A stretch of 64,000 nucleotides of DNA, from contig JAKUCV010001536.1 of assembly GCA_028386065.3 (NCBI GenBank), positions 174,217 through 238,216 of the forward strand. The letters run 5' to 3'. Of this stretch, positions 25,801 to 38,179 are shown piece by piece. The position numbers were made by a program, and so were the translations under genes. How positions within the stretch are numbered: position 1 is the first letter of the stretch; every line of letters starts with the position of its first letter. Source of the stretch: Turnera subulata (taxonomy: Eukaryota; Streptophyta; Magnoliopsida; Malpighiales; Passifloraceae). Under the pieces are notes generated by a model that did not search any database, was not told where the DNA came from, and saw only the letters and a list, made by a program, of their open reading frames with translations.

Positions 25801-26561
25801 ATTGGCCAATGAAAAGGAAAAAGAGAAGCCAGTGGAAAAAAATAATGAAAGCCATTATGCATTAGTATCATCGTATTCCCAAATCGCTAACACACCAAAC
25901 GAATCCCTAAAAATGTCAACTTAGGACAAGAAAACAATATCGAATGCAACAGAAATTTATCCCTCAGAAAATTCTTCAAAGACCCCAGACAACCTCAAAC
26001 CAATGCATCTCCCTAAGCATACCAAACCACAACCGCCCACCCATCCTATGTAATTATGAACAAATCCAGAGGAAAACCTCTACACATCTTCTTATCCCCA
26101 ACGAATACCAAACTGATCATACAGCTAGTGCTCGAATTGTGAAACAGGCAACGACAAGGCACATACTCATCCACACACCGTTCTACAACAGAACAGTCTC
26201 GCAGAGAAGAGAGAGAGAGCGAAAAAGAGAATGCATTGCCTGACGATAACAGGAAAGAGAATACCTACAAAGACAGGAGGCGCCTCTTCCTGGCCGTCTT
26301 CCTTCCAGAACTTCACTTTCCGGAAGAACACTTCCGCGCTTCCTTTCGGCACTTCACTCCGATCTGCAAACCAATAGTCAAACACAAATAATTACCGATC
26401 GTTCGAATCCTTCATTTGCAATCTAATTAAAGAAGCAGCTATATCATTAACAACACAGCGGTTTGTGTGCGCGTTAGATATAGATTCCGCCAGGAGATAA
26501 TTGAGGAGACATAGAAAGGAATCGAGAAAACAAGAGATGTGCATTAGATCTGTTTATAGAT

Positions 26562-26593
<32 letters not shown>

Positions 26594-26656
26594 GTTACAG
26601 TCGCGGAAGACGATGTTATCGCCTCGCTGGGAGAGCACGAAGAACTGAGAGATCAT
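19810..26656 (-). CDS. AP4M: AP-4 complex subunit mu
   Basis: Thirteen coding exons, from 5' to 3': 26599-26656, 26269-26363, 25122-25325, 24367-24483, 23982-24110, 22945-23056, 22459-22562, 22255-22359, 21875-21969, 20994-21081, 20844-20904, 20679-20752, 19810-19908. They join in frame to 446 residues. The N terminus MISQFFVLSQRGDNIVFRDY is the mu-adaptin longin-type domain (1 to about 140). The mu homology domain covers about 185-446, ending VTQANSYVARL. AP-4 is a trans-Golgi-network coat adaptor, and its mu subunit reads tyrosine-type sorting signals, in plants including vacuolar-sorting receptor traffic. The sequence matches the Arabidopsis orthologue closely as remembered. Odd points are a GC donor in the intron 20905-20993 and about five residues missing at the exon 6/7 junction (GRG|DYRSS). 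The start at 26656 gives the conserved N terminus. Confidence 0.95.
26564..26592. repeat. Compound (CA)n(GA)n microsatellite in AP4M intron 1
   Basis: ACACACACACACAC runs into a GA tract that stops just before the exon 1 splice donor (intron GT at 26597-26598). In the transcript it is a CU/GU tract directly after the donor. Confidence 0.9.
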
Positions 26657-27624
26657 GATTGATTTCAATGCTGATGATCTATTTCTGCTTCGAATCTGTT
26701 GTTTAATAAGCTGAAACTTAATGAGATAAACTGGTACTACTATTTTCTGTCTCGTGCTACTTCGCGACTCCACCAACTGGAACAACCTGCCTTGACACAG
26801 CAGGTAGGACAAGTTTTTTTTTTTTTTTAGAGGAAGTTTTAATTCTTAAAAATATATATATATAAGCCCCCTACTTCTCCGAAACCTTATAATACAAATT
26901 ACAGCATAACACCAAACAAATTACAGCATAACACCAATTTCAAATACTATTGGCAATATGTACCCAAAAGAAAAATGCTATTGGCAATTGTTCAATAAAA
27001 TTTTCCTTTTATTCACTATATTTAAATTTTATAACACCTTTTCTTTTATAATGATATTTATGAATCTCATTTCTTCACTATGATACTAACTAGATATATA
27101 TTTTTCTCTCACCACTTGCCGCTAAGATTAATTCTAATCCTTCAAATAATCAAATTATTATGGTTCATAACAATAGAAATTCATAAATTGTCCAATAATA
27201 GCAATTCACAATTTCTTTATATGTTGACAAATTGGTCACCATTAAGAACATAAATTCTTCTTGTCATTAACGGATTTAAAAAAGTGAGCATAATAATTTC
27301 TGGATGAGTTAAGGTTGTATTTTTTTTAGTTTAATTAATGATGTGGACAGTGAAAACTTTGGGATCCATATTTCCTACCATAATGTTTCAAAGAATTTTA
27401 TGCATATTTTACAGATTCTGCACCCATTCCTTTCGCCAATTGTATGCTAGTAATTAGTGTTTCCATTCCGTTTGATTGTTGATTGTTCGAGGCATGCCAG
27501 CCAACCTCAATGAGCACTCTAGTATCTCGTTAGGAGGCGTGAGTAGCAGCATGTATGCCCCGTAGGAAAATTTTTTAAAGGGGGGCAAATTTAAATACTT
27601 AATGGCAAATTTCGTGGGTTTGAT
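26657..27624. other. AP4M upstream region and AT-rich spacer
   Basis: The AP4M 5' UTR and promoter should lie in about 26657-26900. From 26820 the DNA is very AT-rich, with no gene or clear promoter element that I can support. Confidence 0.45.
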
Positions 27625-28000
27625 CTCCACAGACGGCGCCACTGATATAGTTAAAAGAAAGTGGATAGGTATTTCTCTTAGGATTATTGTATATGTGTCT
27701 TGGGTAGGGTATGTTCTTATTTATAGCCCCTTGGCTTGATCTAAGAATTTTGGGCTACTCCTTAAAATTATCAGGCTCATACTATTAGGTTATGATTTTG
27801 GACTCCCCTATCAGATCCAAACTAAAAATTAAAAATTTAGACTTCCCAATAATAAAATTTGGAATAGACAATGATTTTAAAAATTTTGGGATTCGAAATT
27901 TCATACCAAAATTGTGATGTTTCAATCAATTTCCAAATGCTCCTCCCCTAGGGTGTTTGTGTCAAAAATTATTTGCCCTTACGAAGGTTTTAGGCTTACA
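27625..28000 (-). mobile_element. Remnant LTR with primer binding site
   Basis: Read on the minus strand, a sequence with a TATA-like box (CTATAAATA, about 27719-27727) ends in ...TATATCA at 27643. One base later comes TGGCGCCGTCTGTGGAG (27641-27625), the primer-site motif seen in many plant Ty3-type LTR elements. This is the 3' end of an LTR plus the start of an internal region, which breaks off downstream. The upstream limit is not certain and no coding part was found. Confidence 0.5.
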
Positions 28001-28267
28001 ACAACTCAAACCTATGACAATTTTGTTTTCCATGATGAGAGATTATGATTACAGTTCGGACTGTTACCCATAAATCACGAATGGCCGACGCTTCACTAAA
28101 ACATAAAAAAACCTAGTAAGGACTGAAGTAATTGTGATTGGTAAGACATGAGAAATGCATAAACCCGCCTAACTAATAAAAAGTATAAATTTTTTGGAAA
28201 AAAAACAGATAGAAAGTATAATTGTAAAAAGAAGATTATTCCGGCCAATCAATGAGAGTTCGCTAAT

Positions 28268-29600
28268 ATGAGTTGTTTGTGCAATGTTTTTTACAAGATC
28301 ATTGTTAAAGTTCTTGCTAATAGGTTAAAAGTCATTCTCCCATGTGGTCTCGTTCTAATCATTGATAATGCTTTATTAGCCTTTGAGATATTTCATTGCA
28401 TGCGGAAAAAGTGTCGGGGCAGGAGAGGCATTCTAGGACTTAAGATGGACATGAGCAAGGCTTATGACATAGTGGAGTGGTCTTTTCTTGAACAAATTAT
28501 GCATAAACTGGGCTTTTGTGACCAATGGATAGCTTTGATTATGAATTGTGTCACATCTGTTTCATATTCTATCTTAATTAATAGTACACCAAGTTCTAGT
28601 TTTAGGCCTACTCGAGGGTCACGCCAAGACGATCCCCTCTCTCCATATCTATTTCTGATCTATGCAGAAGCTTTCTCAACCCTAATTAAAGATGCAGAGA
28701 CCAGGGGATTTATCCATGGTGTACAAGTTGCAAGAGGAGCCCCGCTTATCAGCCATCTCTTTTTTGCAGATGATTGCCTACTCTTCATGCAAGCCAACAC
28801 TGGTGAGGCGGAGACAATGGTTCAGATCATTCGAGAATATGAGGAGGCATCAGGCCTACGCACCAACTTTGAAAAATTGGAGTTCTCCCTAAGCCGAAAT
28901 GTAGAAGAACAGTTTGCTATCCAGGTCCAAGAGAGGACATGAATTAAGGCAGTGGACCGATTTCAGAAGTATCTAGGGCTCTCTAGAGTGGTGGTCAGAT
29001 CCAAGAAAGCCATCTTTAGCTCGATTCAAGACCGGGTGTGCAAAAAGCTGAGTGGGTGGAAGGAAACAACTTTACCAAGAGCAGGAAAAGAAGTGCTGAT
29101 TAAGTCCGTGGTTCAGAGCACCCTTACCTATATTATGAGCAGTTTCTTGTTTCCTTAAAGTATGTGTGATGGGATGGAATGAGCCATTCGAAAGTTTTGG
29201 TGGGGGCATGAAGATGGGAAGAAGGGATGGTGCTGGATTGCTTGGGATAAGTTGTGTACGACGAAGAGTTTGGGTGGTTTGGGTTTCCGTAAATTGGCAA
29301 AATTCAATTTGGCCATGCTTGCAAAACAAGCTTGGCGTCTCTAGAATGAACCCGACTCCCTTCTAGCCCTAGTTCTCAAGGCAAAGTATTATAGACGCAG
29401 TGACTTTATGCATGCTCGTCTTGGATATCGACCCAGCTACACATGGAGGAGTATCATCACTGCATAAGAGGTCATTCACGGAGGTCTGAAATGGATCGTG
29501 GGTAATGGAACCAGTATTCAGGTGTGGACGGAAAAATGGGTAGATGATGCTGCCTTGGTTCTTGTGCTTAGTAATTGTGAATACCCGATCCAAAATCACT
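28268..29600 (+). pseudogene. LINE reverse transcriptase fragment
   Basis: Frame 28268-28942 shows LCNVFYKII, MDMSKAYDIVEW, DPLSPYLF and FADDCLLF, the reverse transcriptase motifs. The usual RQGDPLSPY is changed to RQDDPLSPY. After a stop at 28940-28942 the same protein continues in pieces at 28952-29158 (FQKYLGL ... GKEVLIKSV) and about 29163-29600 (KFWWG, GGLGFR) with further stops and shifts. It cannot encode an active enzyme. Confidence 0.85.
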
Positions 29601-29639
29601 TGGGCCTATTCATCTAATCCTTTCACCTTCTTTCTCGGG

Positions 29640-31370
29640 TCAATCCTATAACATTGGAGTCACAACCCAAGTTTTATTAAGGACAAAACTTGGGAAAAAC
29701 CTTAATATGACTCCGTTAGGCTACATGGTCATGGCGAACCAAAGTTATGGGATAGGGGGTTCGTCACAGATGGGAAGGTGTTAGACACCCATCCGTATTG
29801 GGTCGAGACATTGTGCAATTGTGAAATACATATGTGCCTTGTGCAAGTGTGCAAGTATGGACACATATCACATAAAAATAATAGAATTGAATTGGAGGGG
29901 TAGGAGAAGAAGATACGGAACAAAAAGGGAAAATAAAAATATTTGGGCTTGAGTCTCCACCACTAGCGACCCCCTACGTACCCTGGCGACCGGGTTCAAA
30001 GCCCACGTAGTTCTTGACATGGCATCACAGCAATCACATAATCACAAAAAGCATCATCAAATAATCAACAATTAGCAATCAATAAAAGTGCACAATCGAA
30101 AAGGGTTAGAACACTTAGCTTGGTTGTTGGACAGAAACTATGAGTCGTCTTCTACTGGATTTTGGACAATGCCAATGACCGATTTGGCCTCTAGTCTCAA
30201 CAGAAAAGTCGTAGCTCTCCCTCTTAGATTTCCAAAGAGTCCAAGATCACGGCAATCCGACTTCTAGAACTCGAGTATGGATTGTTTTCTAAGACTGCTC
30301 GCATCAGGTCCTTCTACTCAGATTGCCCATCTTCTTGACCCCTAGAATGCTTTTGATTGCCTCCTCCTCTTGACCTCCTCTTGATTTCTTCTTGTTGGCT
30401 TCTTCCATGATGCTTTCTCACGGAATTTCTCCAGAGTTTCTACCTATAAGAACGTTTCTAGGCTTGGAGAAGCAAAGTTTCTCCAAGCAAACAAAGCTTA
30501 TGGGAGTGTGTGTGTAATGAGTGATTGGTCCTCTGAAATGTGTGTGAGGGGTCCTATTTATAGTGTTCTGGGAAGCCTAGGGGTGTGGACCTACTTAATG
30601 TGAAGATTATGCCCAAAAATCTGGTCCAAAACCGCGTAGGATCGAATTAGAAACAAAATCGGAGAAAATCAGGGGATCTGGGCACCTATGACAGCCACTG
30701 CCGGCAGTGCCGGCGGTCATGTGAGGATGACCGCCAGCACCTGGCGGTCGTCGCGAGAGGACCGTCGGTCACCCCGCGTGTCATTCGTTCTTTCCATTTT
30801 CGAACCCCCAATCCCCCTAATTCAGCCCTGATTTGATCCTACCGCGTAATCAACCACTAATTAACCCGGAATCACTCAATTACTTGATTACTACTCCTCT
30901 AAATCATTCCATAACTGATTGATTACACATTAACACCAATTTTAAGCAAAATCATACCAAATACACCTTTACCAATTAAAAGGTGATTTGATTATGATTT
31001 TCCACGAAAATCAGAACCAAAATTAGTCTGCAAGTAAAGTGCTTATGGGCTAACTAAACTCTAGAGAATCCATTAACTTGGGCTCTCAAACCCATCATTA
31101 AATCCAAAGATAAATCATCTCATTAAAATTGGATTAAAGATAGATAAGAGGCCCAAGTAATGAAATAAATACATTTTAGTGTAAATAAACCTTATTATAT
31201 ATTTTGTCCTAAGGTTAAATCATCTCATTAATACTAGTAGTCCAATATACAAAGGCTCAAATTACTAAAATGCATTGTTTCCACTAAGATAAATTCTTGA
31301 TGTGTCTTACTCCTAGGATCAAATCATCTCATTAACCCTAAGTTCAAACATGTTTAAAACCTAAACTTTG
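29640..31370 (-). mobile_element. LTR-type insertion (LTR plus a short internal piece) inside the LINE
   Basis: This block separates two halves of one LINE coding region and has no LINE sequence. On the minus strand it has a TATA box (CTATAAATA, 30555-30563), then a long non-coding leader, then near its low-coordinate end a GTGACTCC primer-site-like motif and an ACGGAGTC motif like those near the LTR ends of Tat/Ogre-type elements. No gag-pol is present. Edges are uncertain by about 30 bp and TG...CA ends were not identified. Confidence 0.45.
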
Positions 31371-32605
31371 TGGAAAATTCGTTGGTCAAATTTGGGTGTT
31401 CACAGTAATGGAGCATCTCTGGATGATAATGCCCGTGTGTGTGATTTGATTGACACGGACCTAAGAGGGTGGAAGACAAAGTTGGTGCGGAATCTGGTGG
31501 GTAGTCAACAAGCCGCAGCCATATGCAAAATACCCATAAGCTATCGTCTTCCAGCTGATAGAATTTCTTGGCAATACACGAAGGATGGTGTCTATAAGGT
31601 TCGTAGTGGTTATCACTTTCTTATGACACATTCTAGTGCGAGGAGTCCACCTGCCTCTACTGCTCTTATCTTCTTGGTGGAAATAGATTTGGGCTTTGAA
31701 AATTCCACCCAAGATTCGTATTTTTCCTTTGGAGGCTTAGCCACGATGCTCTTGCTACTCGATAGAACCTGATCACTCGCAATATTCAAGTCGATGGTAT
31801 CTGTCAATTATGCGCCAATTCTGCGGAAACAGGTCTCCGCTTGATCAAGGATTGTTCGTGGTCTAACTCGGTATGGCAAGCATCTACTCTATCTCTACCT
31901 GCCTCAAATGCTAGCGCTCCACGTACATGGCTAGCTGATTTAAAGAATTTCCTGGATGAGCAGTCTTTTAGCTTGACGGTGGTGACTATGTGGGCTATCT
32001 GGGAGGCAAGAAACCAAGCAGTTTCCAACAACAATCTAACCCCACCACCCACTACTACAGCTCTCGCCTTGACTTGTTATCAAGACTATGGGAGAGAGAA
32101 GATTGCCTTGTTTTCAAAGAATCCTGTAGGTCGATCAGTCTCACCCGGGTGGCAGTCGCTTGAGCTGGGAATAGCTAAATTAAACACGGATGCTGCTTGT
32201 CAACCATCGGTAGCTAGGTTAAGTGTTGTGGCCCGAGACGACAAAGGAATGGTGATCTTCTATGGCTATGAACACATAGATGGTTCCCTTGATCCGTTGG
32301 TGGGCGAGGCATTGGCAGCCTATAAAGGACTTCAGCAAGCACAACAACGTGGACTACGATCCATCACTTGGGAATCTGATTGTCTGGTCCCCGTCACAAC
32401 TGTCAACAGCCGCATCATACCTCAGAACCAGACGGGCCTTGTGATACAAGATATTATTTCTATTAGTGAACATTTTGATGTTTTCCATTATTTACATACT
32501 AGAAGGACAACAAATAAAATTGCTCGTTTACTTGCTCATGAAAGAGCTCACTCTTCTATAGTCTCTGTGTGGGAAGCGGATCCTAATGCATTGAACACCT
32601 TGTAA
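31368..32605 (+). pseudogene. LINE C-terminal fragment: zf-RVT region and RNase H
   Basis: Two consecutive frames. Frame 31368-31772 carries the pre-zinc-finger segment (DARVCDLID-like, ISWQYTKDGVYKVRSGYHF). Frame 31841-32605 carries an RNase H-like RVT_3 domain (KLNTDAACQ, GEALAAYKGLQQA, ITWESDCL) and ends at the normal C terminus. A frameshift separates them. It is the downstream half of the LINE at 28236-29610. Confidence 0.85.
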
Positions 32606-32807
32606 ACGTCGAAGTTTCTAATTAACAATTTCTTGGTTGGTTCTTAAAAAAAACATATATTTTTATTCTCAATTTATCAGCTTTACCTTACCTTGCTTTA
32701 TTACTCTTCAATTTTCGACTCAAAAAATTACTCTTTATCACTGAAGTGAAATCACCATGCTTCTCATTTTAGGCGCGGTACTAAAACGTGCAACATTGTC
32801 CGCCATT

Positions 32808-33130
32808 GGGTTTTTGGTACGGATGGTACCCATATTTTATGGTTTGAGACAATCGTGTACCTTGAACTTTTTTGGAGACAATTATGTACCTGGAGTTTTC
32901 GCGGTCAGTTCAGTCACGGGTCTCGGGCGAGGCACTCGCTGACGTGGATTCTGCCCGTTTGAGACCTGCTGCTCGGATGGCAAAACGGCATCGTTTGAAG
33001 TGGGCCCCACACGGCGCGGCACCGTTTTGTGTTACACGTGGCAAAAGGTGGGCCCTACCGTGGGTCCCGGCTACTTACCGGCCATACCGACCCGGGTCGC
33101 TACTGTTCAATGACCCAACCCGACTCAAAC
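32808..33130 (+). repeat. MULE left terminal inverted repeat
   Basis: Pairs with 39550-39880 in inverse orientation. The GC-rich inner part is rich in CpG. Similarity ends at about 33130, before the transcribed leader. Confidence 0.9.
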
Positions 33131-34041
33131 TGACGGCGTTTGGACGTTTTACTTTGTCTGTTTACTAAAATCCCAAAGCAATTCACCTATTCCTCTCTCT
33201 GTCTCGAAATCGCATTCCCCTCTCTCTTTCGTTTCATTCCTTCAAGACTGGGAAAGAGGTAGACGATGAACGGATCCCTGGCCTTGAAGACGAAAACCTC
33301 CCGTTGAAGCCTACTGGTGCGGAGACGGGGCGTCGTTCATCGAAGCATTACAATCCGAAACCAAGAACGGAACCCCACAATCCAAATCCTAGAATTGGAA
33401 CCCTAGAATCAGAACCCTAGAATCGGAACCATCTAGTCGAAACCCTGTAACCGAAACCCACCACCCACCAGAGCAGCATTGTTTGCGAAACCCTACATCC
33501 AACCTAACAAGCCTAAATCCAACCCATTCGAACCCTAATCCCCTTAAACTCCTTGGATTGACGAGTCTTGAAAATCACAACCGTGCAGCATGATGAAGAG
33601 ACGGAAGAAAAAGCAGGGTTGAGAAGGCCCAATTTGATTTCACCACTTCCGGTGGATTAGTGCTTGAAGACTGGGAGATTAAGGGTTGACGTCTAGGAGC
33701 GCACAAATCATCGGGGCCAGGCAGAAAAGCAAGGCAAAGGAGTTTGAGAAGGTACGTGTCGAATATTTGTTGCTGTAAAGTGGTTTTGATTCCACCTCGA
33801 CTGCTACTTTTGTTGTCGGTGGTGGAATATTATATGGTGTTGAGTTTCCGAAAAAACCCTTCCCCTGTACTGTAGTGCATAATTAATGTGTATTCAATTC
33901 ATGTCTGCAAAATTAAATATTGTGCTGGTAATTAGTGTTGTTGTTTGTTGTTTCCGCTGTTGGTTTCTGCTATTGGATGTTTGGGAAAAGCGTTTTTGTC
34001 TTATTTTAATTCTGTGATGGGCAGTGTTCTTTGCGGGAAGC
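33131..34041 (+). other. MULE transposase leader with 5' UTR intron
   Basis: No long frame. A donor at 33752 (AAG|GTACGTG) and an acceptor ending at 34024 (GGGCAG) define a likely 5' UTR intron of about 273 bp. Around 33380-33450 there are several imperfect GGAACCCTAGAATC repeats. Confidence 0.5.
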
Positions 34042-37000
34042 ATGGTTCTGTTAAGATACCATGTTGATGGGCAGTTTAGGAGGTCACCAAATGCGGTTGA
34101 GTATGTAGGGGGTGCTGTTGTTGATAGTGATGGAGATGCTGACGAGATGGGGTTCTGGACTTTGTTAGCATGGTGTAAGAAAATGGGGCATTGGAAAGTG
34201 GATAAAATATGGTTTGTTGAACCTGGAAGGTGCTTGCATGATGGGCTAATTCATGTAGATAGTGAAGGTTCCAATGACCTTAGGTTAGTTGATTTTGCTT
34301 GCAAGCATGAAGTTATAGACGTTTATATTGAGTATGGGGCTGTGGTGCATCCTTTGATTGCTAGGGGTCCTAGAAAAGTATGTGCTGAACTAGGAATAAA
34401 TGAGAAAGGACAAAGGGGCGGTGCAGTAGGTGTGGGGGTACACGCAGCAGTTCACAGTGCTGAAAGTAGCAAGCCTATAGAGGTACCTGCATTTTCTTTT
34501 GGGGATGCTGGGCCACCAATGCAAGCCGAAAGTAGCAGTGAAGACTCTGATTTCTGTCTCTCTGATGATGTTGTGGCAGATTCAGAGAGCGAATCAGTGG
34601 TTGATTCAGAAGAATGCTGTGAAGACAATGAAGATGCAAGCAATGATGATGAAGATTATGTATGTCCAGCTGGGGATGCTCATTCAGACAGTGAGTGAGT
34701 TGTTGATTCCGCAGAAGATATTGGAGGTCCAAATGATGCTGATGATGAAGAAGATGCTGCCACTGTGTGTGAAGATGCATGGACCCCTTTAGGCTATTTA
34801 TCAGATGAGAATGATAAGGAGCTGCGCATAGTGATGAGGGAGCAGCAAAATATTGAGCTCACCCAGCAGCAAATAAGAGGCGGTATTGGTGAAGGTAATG
34901 GTGAGCTTAGGGAGGGCAATCTGGGAACTAATAATGAGGATGGGTCTGCAGATGCTGGGAGGGCAGTTTGGGGAATAATAATGTTGATGAGACTGCAGAT
35001 GCTGGGGAGGGCAGAAGGGGTATTCACCATGGCCCTAGGGCTGACATGGAAGCTGGGGGCAATAATGTCCAAACAAATATGGGTGGTCCTAATGCCGAGG
35101 AGATAGGCTTCAATTCGGATGAGCAGGGTAGTTTTGGGTCCTCTGACCTAGGCAGCGAAAGTGAGGGTGCATGGAGGAGGGACACGCACACTGTATGGTT
35201 TAATGTCAATGCAAAAGATTCATTTTTTCAGAAATAGATGGTTTTTGTTCATAAGAAACAAATTAAAGATGCTGTAAGGAAACACTCCATCGTTCAGAGG
35301 AAAGACATCAAAGTGGTAAAGGTATTTTATCCTTTCAACCCTAGCTTGTCTTGGGATTCTTTATTCTCTTTCTTACCATGGGTTGTGATGCTTTGTGGGT
35401 AGGGTTTCCATTAATGTTATCTCATGCTTTCCATTATGATGTGTAGGACTCAAAAGACAAATACACCGCACTGTGCAAGGAGGAAGGATGCAACTGGCGC
35501 CTCCATGTGTCAACACTTGGTAGTCGTAGGAAGAGATGGAGAACAAAGACTTACACTAAACATGCTGAATGGTGTGGGAAGGCCTCAAGGAATTCAAGGT
35601 TAACCTATAAGCACTTGGCCACTTATTTCATAGAGACAAAGGGACGGCTGACTTTGAACATGAGAATCCGGGAGATGATGACTGATGTGAAGGAGCACTT
35701 GAAGTTTGAAGTGTCTACCCACCAGTGTAGATATACTAAGCAACAGGTTAACAAATTTTACAATGGTGATGTTCTTGCTGAGTTCAGCCGCTTGGAAGAC
35801 TATGCTGAAGAGCTAAGGCTGACCAACCCTGGCAGTAGTGTATATGTCTCCTCAACTGATGATGGCAAGTTTGAGTCTATGTATGTGTGTTTTGATGCAG
35901 TGAAGAAGGGCTTTCTTCAAGGTTGCAGGCGGGTTATTGGACTTGATGGATGCTTCTTGAAAGGTCCATTTCAAGGGCAAATATTGGCAGCCGTGGGAAG
36001 GGATGCCAATAATCAAATGTACCCCATTGCCTGGGCAGTGGTGAATTACGAGAGGAAGCAGACATGGAGGCAATTTCTGATTGAGTTGATGCGGGATTTT
36101 GGAATCCCTGCAGGGCTGGGGAATGGCTGGACATTTATAAGTGACCAACAGAAGGTACTATACTACTCTCAAACTTTTTAATCTTATTGTGTTTTGGAAC
36201 TTCTACTTCTGTTATTTCTTCATGATGTTGTTGCTGTCATAATCAGGGTCTTGCATCAGCTTTGCATGAGCTGATGCCATATGCAGCACATCGCAATTGT
36301 GCAAGGCATATCTATGCTAAGTGGAGGAAGAAATGGAAGGAAGACAACCTCCAAATGCAATTCTGGAACACATGTAAAGCCACCTGTGAGGCAGACTACA
36401 ATATTGAGTTGGCAAAACTAGCTGAGATTTCAGAGGAAGCTAAGGTTGACTTCTTGGAGGTTAGCCCCAACAAATGGTGCAAGGCTTTTTTTTCTACTGA
36501 GTCAAAATGTGATATTGTTGACAATAATATGTCAGAGGCATTTAATGCATGGATTATGGAGGCTAGGTATAAAAGCATTGTGTCGATGATGGAGATCATA
36601 AGAAAGTTAGTCATGTGTAGGCTAGGAGAGAGGAGAGGTAAAACAGATATGTTCAGTGATGGTATTGCACCTAGAATTTGGGATAAAATTCAGGACAATC
36701 AGGATCTCGCTTGCAATTTTGTGGTAGACTTTAATGGGGATGATGGGTATGAGGTAGTCCGAGGGGAAGAACAATATGTGGTTAGACTGAGAGAGCGTAC
36801 CTGTAGTTGTCGGGCTTGGGAATTGACAGGAATTCCCTGTCCACATGCAATATGTGTGATTCAGAGGGAGAGGTTAAGGGTAGCTGACTATGTCAGTCAT
36901 TGGTATACCCTAGATATGTATCAGAAAAGCTATCAGTACTCCATTGAACCTGTGCGTGGAAGGAAATTTTGGCCACATACAGGGAGGCCTGATTTGTCTC

Positions 37001-38179
37001 CTCCAGACATTATTAAGATGCCTGGAAGAAAGAAGACCAAGAGAGAGGGTGAAGACTGGGAAAAAAAGAAGAAGGGATCTCGGTCAAGGCCTAAGAGGAA
37101 GATCCATTGCACAATTTGTCATAAGTCTGACCACAACAGGAAAACATGCAAACAACGCAATAAGGTAGGGTTAACAATGCCAGTTTATGGTACCCTTTAT
37201 AAATTGAAGTTCACCTGCTTATAGTTTATGCTCTCTGGTTGCAGAACACTGCTGATCCCTCAGATGCTGCTAATGTCGCCCATTCAATTGAAGACATTGT
37301 AAGTTACTAAATGCATTTATGCTTGCTTGTGTTCATCTAAAATCACACTGAAGTTGGGGAGTCTTCTCTGCATGTTACTTTCAGACTGCAGTGAGCCTGG
37401 GTTGTACGACTGAAGTTGGGGAGTCTTCTAATACTTCCAATTTCCAGAATTCAGCTGTACAAGAGGTTTGCACAATTAGAACCATTGTAAATGTCTGTGT
37501 GCTTTATTATGTGGTCACTTTGTTATTCTGGTCACTTTGTTATTGGTACTTATGACCCATATTTCAGGGTGCACCAATCATGGGTCCTCCAAATGCAAGA
37601 GTCAAGGGCATCAGGATTAGAGGAGGAAGAGGTGTGATTCGAGGAAGAGGAAGGGGTCTGAGAGGTGGTAGAGGTGTCAGTCGTGGCAATTTTATGCCAC
37701 CACGCAACATCTCTACTGCTCCTCAAGCACAAGCAGCTGTTGATAATGACTTCATTGCTGACGAATTGCTTGCTGACATTGCAGAAGAAGTCCTATCCGG
37801 AGTTGCAACTGTCGAATGCCGAGGTAAGCTTGCAATCTTAATGAAGGTACATGATGTGCTAATTATGAAATAAATGTTGATGTTATTGTTGCTGTGTGCA
37901 GAGACTCAAAATGTAGAGTCCACCAACGTTCGCGCAACAAATGTCCCTACAGCAGTGCAAGACAACAGCAGTGCGAGGGAGGAAATCATAACAAGGTCAA
38001 TGGCATCAACATTACAGTCTCAGAAGACTGTTTTGACTAGATCAAAGACAGTTTCAGTTGCGTTTGGTAGATGCACAACAACCCAACGCAACCCAGGCAA
38101 TAGGGGCACCAAAAATAAGCTACTGTCAACCCAGAAAAGCTGCAGTAATGCCCACAAGAAGAAAAAGAAGACCGCATGA
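34042..38179 (+). pseudogene. MULE transposase (MURA type), seven coding exons, broken in exon 1
   Basis: Coding exons: 34042-35321, 35447-36154, 36247-37164, 37245-37298, 37385-37465, 37568-37823, 37902-38179. All later junctions are GT-AG and in frame. Exon 1 encodes the N-terminal PB1-like region of plant MULE transposases and an acidic Ser/Asp/Glu stretch. Exon 2 starts the MuDR DNA-binding and catalytic parts. The acidic triad is visible as GLDGCFLKG (D1), FISDQQK (D2, at the exon 2 end) and NNMSEAFNAW (E). A SWIM zinc finger (CSC...CPHAIC) and a CCHC knuckle (CTICHKSDHNRKTC) follow. Exon 6 adds an Arg/Gly-rich tail. Lesions are a TGA at 34696, a 1-base loss near 34965 and a TAG at 35235. 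As annotated it cannot make full-length transposase. Confidence 0.9.

Larger units (their letters stand above)
28236..32653 (+). mobile_element. 5'-truncated LINE, interrupted by an LTR-type insertion
   Basis: Reverse transcriptase sequence starts abruptly at about 28236 and continues to about 29610. It resumes at about 31375 with the segment before the RNase H domain and ends with an A-rich tail at 32645-32653. The upstream ORF1 and endonuclease are missing. The 29.6-31.4 kb gap is a separate insertion. No target duplication was found. Confidence 0.8.

Noticed and set aside
26400..26412. GTTCGAATCC resembling a tRNA T-arm
   Set aside because: No acceptor stem or D-arm around it. It lies in AP4M intron 1.
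27454..27642. 62-codon minus-strand frame starting at a primer-site motif
   Set aside because: The start is a GTG inside the primer binding site and the frame has no domain. It is the leader of an LTR element remnant.
34696..34718. Possible tiny intron (GTGAGT...CAG) removing the transposase TGA
   Set aside because: About 20 bases is far below the minimum plant intron length. The parallel SESVVDS motif instead shows a simple Ser-to-stop change.
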